Shown: positions 40,680 to 42,443 of the stretch, piece after piece
How the letters are laid out: each line of letters opens with the position of its first letter
How positions within the stretch are numbered: position 1 is the first letter of the stretch
DNA from: Saprospiraceae bacterium
Lineage (GTDB): Bacteria > Bacteroidota > Bacteroidia > Chitinophagales > Saprospiraceae
Length of the DNA stretch: 42,443 nucleotides
NCBI GenBank assembly: GCA_013360405.1
Contig: JABWBR010000041.1
Coordinates: 1 to 42,443 of the forward strand
Direction: 5' to 3'
Notes under the pieces: generated by a model
Seen by the model: only the letters and a program-made list of their open reading frames with translations
What the model was told of the DNA's origin: nothing
The model's database searches: none
Made by a program: the position numbers and the translations under genes

Positions 40680-42149
40680 TTACCCAAGCTGCCATTCCGG
40701 CAAACGCGTGATATAATACAGCAAATTGATAATCTGGTAAGGCACTTCGGAGTAGTACAAGCCCCAGGAGCCGTTTTGGAAGTAATTTTCCGGAATTTCC
40801 CCTTTGAAATACTGTACGGCCGTATCGAACAAAGGGGGGTCGAGTTCGCGTTTGAGGAAGTGGTCGACCAGGGCCCGGGTAACGATCAGCGGGTCGGTCT
40901 GATCGGGGCCGACCAGGTCGATAGCCAGCGAGCGCAGCTTCTCTCGAATGGGTTCGTAGCTGGAAAAACGCCCGTAGAGGTAATTAGCCGAAAAAGCCCA
41001 GCGGAAGGCCAGCGTATTTTCGTTGAGCCAGGCATGGTAGCCGGGCCAGCCCGCCACATCGACCGGGTTGAAAATATTTTGTCCCAGCTGGTCGACGACA
41101 TAATTGAGGTAGGCGATGTTGTCGTCGGTGAGTTCGTCGGGGGTGATTACCCCGGTAAGGCGAAACAAGTTCGCCATCGCATCGACAGGGCTTTTGATAT
41201 AGGTATTGATGACGCTGTCGTCAAAAAAATGAGCGCTTTTGAACAACTGCCGCAAAACGGGGGCGATTTCCCAGTTATTGTTTTTAAAAGTATCTGCCAA
41301 TTCGTTCACCACTTCTTCGTTGGGTTCCTGATAGACGAAAAAGCGATACAATTTCTGGCAGATATAGTGGGCCACCTGGTCGCGGCGGGAATTAAAGATG
41401 AGGTCGTGTACGTCGTCGTAACCCCAATTGCCTGCATGCCCGAAGATGGTTTTCTGGCCCTGGTCGTGCAGGTTAATGTTAAACGTCACCGTATTATTGC
41501 AGCTATACATATTCACCCGCCAGCCGGTGAGGGCCCGGGCCACCTCCACGATATCGTCCTGGGTGTAGCCATTGCTTTCGCCCATTGTGAAGAGTTCCAT
41601 CAGCTCGCGGGCGTAGTTCTCATTGGGCTGGGCGGCCACGTTGATATTGCCGTTGAGATACACCAGCATCGCCGGGTTGACGCCCATTTCTTCTACAAAA
41701 GTGCGGAAGTTGCCCACGGCAAAGCGGTGCAATAAGTTGTAGTATGCCCACATAAAGGAATTACAACTATACACCAATTCTTCCGTCACAAAATGATTGT
41801 GCCAAAACAGGGCGAGTTTGGCGCGGATGCCTTCTTCGACCATCTCGCGCATCCAGCGGATATTGAATTCTCGTTTGTGTTGAAAATAGAGGTCGTCGTC
41901 ATCGCCGTAGTCATCCCAGCTCCAATTGGCCCAATAGGGCGGCACGGGGTCGGGGGCGGCTACGAGGCTGTCGACCACCTGGTCGACCAGTTCTCCCGGA
42001 GTCAGCGCCAGCCCCTGGTTAATCATTTCGCGGGTAGCGCCGAAGCCGATCCGCTGGTAAAAATGCTGCACCCGTCGCGCATCCCAGGGCTGGTTGGCAC
42101 TGGGCACAAAAGGCTCCAAAAATCCTAGCATTGTGCCGGGTAAAGACAT
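40680..42149 (-). CDS. DUF1800-domain protein
   Basis: A 489-residue member of DUF1800, a family nearly always encoded next to DUF1501. Signatures seen are RVQHFYQRIGFGATREMINQ at the N-terminus, KLALFWHNHFVTEELVYS, NENYARELMELFTMGESNGY (conserved ARELMELFTLG-like motif) and DVARALTGW-like VEVARALTGWRVNM. HDQGQKTIFGHAG follows, then DVHDLIFNSRRDQVAHYICQKL. No signal peptide is evident, so it may be exported as a complex with DUF1501 or stay in the cytoplasm. It is upstream of DUF1501 in the same transcript. Neither gene product has a defined reaction. Confidence 0.9.
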   Translation of the reverse strand: MSLPGTMLGFLEPFVPSANQPWDARRVQHFYQRIGFGATREMINQGLALTPGELVDQVVDSLVAAPDPVPPYWANWSWDDYGDDDDLYFQHKREFNIRWMREMVEEGIRAKLALFWHNHFVTEELVYSCNSFMWAYYNLLHRFAVGNFRTFVEEMGVNPAMLVYLNGNINVAAQPNENYARELMELFTMGESNGYTQDDIVEVARALTGWRVNMYSCNNTVTFNINLHDQGQKTIFGHAGNWGYDDVHDLIFNSRRDQVAHYICQKLYRFFVYQEPNEEVVNELADTFKNNNWEIAPVLRQLFKSAHFFDDSVINTYIKSPVDAMANLFRLTGVITPDELTDDNIAYLNYVVDQLGQNIFNPVDVAGWPGYHAWLNENTLAFRWAFSANYLYGRFSSYEPIREKLRSLAIDLVGPDQTDPLIVTRALVDHFLKRELDPPLFDTAVQYFKGEIPENYFQNGSWGLYYSEVPYQIINLLYYITRLPEWQLG

Positions 42150-42233
42150 GGCAAAAATTTATTTTATGCAAATAAAAAATTACCCTCGAATATATAGGTA
42201 AAAACTAAATATTGCTCCTATTTTTATTGCAAA

Positions 42234-42288
42234 TTTTGTAACTGTTTAGTAGGGTTTAGTGCATGCGCAGTTTAGCGTTAGGGTTTAG
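42234..42288 (+). repeat. Dispersed intergenic repeat, copy B
   Basis: Second copy of the segment at 5821-5877, starting TTTTGTAACTGTTTAG and continuing through GGGTTTAGTGC and GCGCAGTTTAG. It runs directly into the MITE-like element at 42289. The bases from 42150 to 42233 upstream of the DUF1800 gene are AT-rich and show no further feature. Confidence 0.7.
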
Positions 42289-42443
42289 TACTACTTTGTC
42301 ACTTTCAATCAGGCATACGGCATATTACGCTCCGCTGGAGCTTATGGGATCTTTTTATTGCCAGTTCTACCAATATTTCGGCCCTCCGGGCCTTTTCAAG
42401 GTCAAAAAAGCCCCAGCGGGGCGCAAATATTGGTAGAAGATTC
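42289..42443. mobile_element. MITE-like element, copy 2 (cut off by the window end)
   Basis: Begins TACTACTTTGTCACTTT and matches the reverse complement of copy 1 (25652-25881) over most of its length, with the blocks CAGGCATAC, GCATATTACGCTCC, ATCTTTTTATTGCC and TTCTACCAATATTTCGGCC. It carries palindromes at 42329-42341 (GCTCCGCTGGAGC), 42380-42392 (GGCCCTCCGGGCC) and 42410-42422 (GCCCCAGCGGGGC). The far end is outside the window. Confidence 0.7.

Noticed and set aside
40776-41735. Open frame of 319 codons opposite the DUF1800 gene
   Set aside because: Antisense shadow of a gene with clear family motifs.

Overview
The window looks like chromosome of a Bacteroidota bacterium, probably of the Saprospiria/Chitinophagia side of the phylum. 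The reasons are Bacteroidota-type -7 promoter boxes (TAnnTTTG) ahead of several genes, no obvious Shine-Dalgarno sites, a Tat-exported DUF1501/DUF1800 pair whose DUF1501 member ends in a type IX secretion-like C-terminal domain, TolB-like/beta-barrel outer membrane proteins, and intergenic repeats of a kind common in this phylum. The exact genus cannot be told from the sequence.

Region 1 (1-24131) is mostly housekeeping and envelope functions. It starts with about 770 bases without a convincing gene. Then come a NarL/LuxR response regulator, a gene remnant, a lytic transglycosylase with LysM domains, GatA, an O-methyltransferase, a membrane glycosyltransferase overlapping an ECF sigma factor, and an MBL-fold hydrolase. 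These are followed by two translationally coupled outer membrane proteins (8499-13831) and a leftward group running from tatC through a small membrane protein and an M48 lipoprotein protease to a FemAB-like acyltransferase. Next are an OmpA protein, a coiled-coil/helix-hairpin-helix protein, a phosphohexomutase, pcm, a PpiD-like chaperone and tRNA-Cys.

Region 2 (24131-38210) is an accessory, defence-type island beginning right behind tRNA-Cys. It holds a class II Fic protein, a second degenerate copy of the tRNA 3' flank, a MITE-like element with terminal inverted repeats, a RhuM-family protein, a YgjP-type metallopeptidase with hsdR, a divergently transcribed three-gene cassette (a TIGR04255 protein plus two unknown proteins), hsdS overlapping hsdM, and a DUF262/DUF1524 (GmrSD-like) nuclease. 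The cassette sits inside the type I restriction-modification locus, between the hsdR and hsdMS transcription units, and is AT-rich compared with the core genes. It is the best candidate for an undescribed system here.

Region 3 (38211-42443) holds a small DUF2007 protein whose tail is encoded by a hairpin repeat, the DUF1800-DUF1501 pair, and at the right edge a second, truncated copy of the MITE-like element next to a second copy of another intergenic repeat.

A striking feature is the intergenic DNA. At least nine spacers carry 7-8 base tandem repeats, most followed by their reverse complement, with a different unit at almost every locus. These arrays often touch stop or start codons. A perfect 40-base palindrome closes one convergent gene pair, and a relative of it lies inside the DUF2007 gene.
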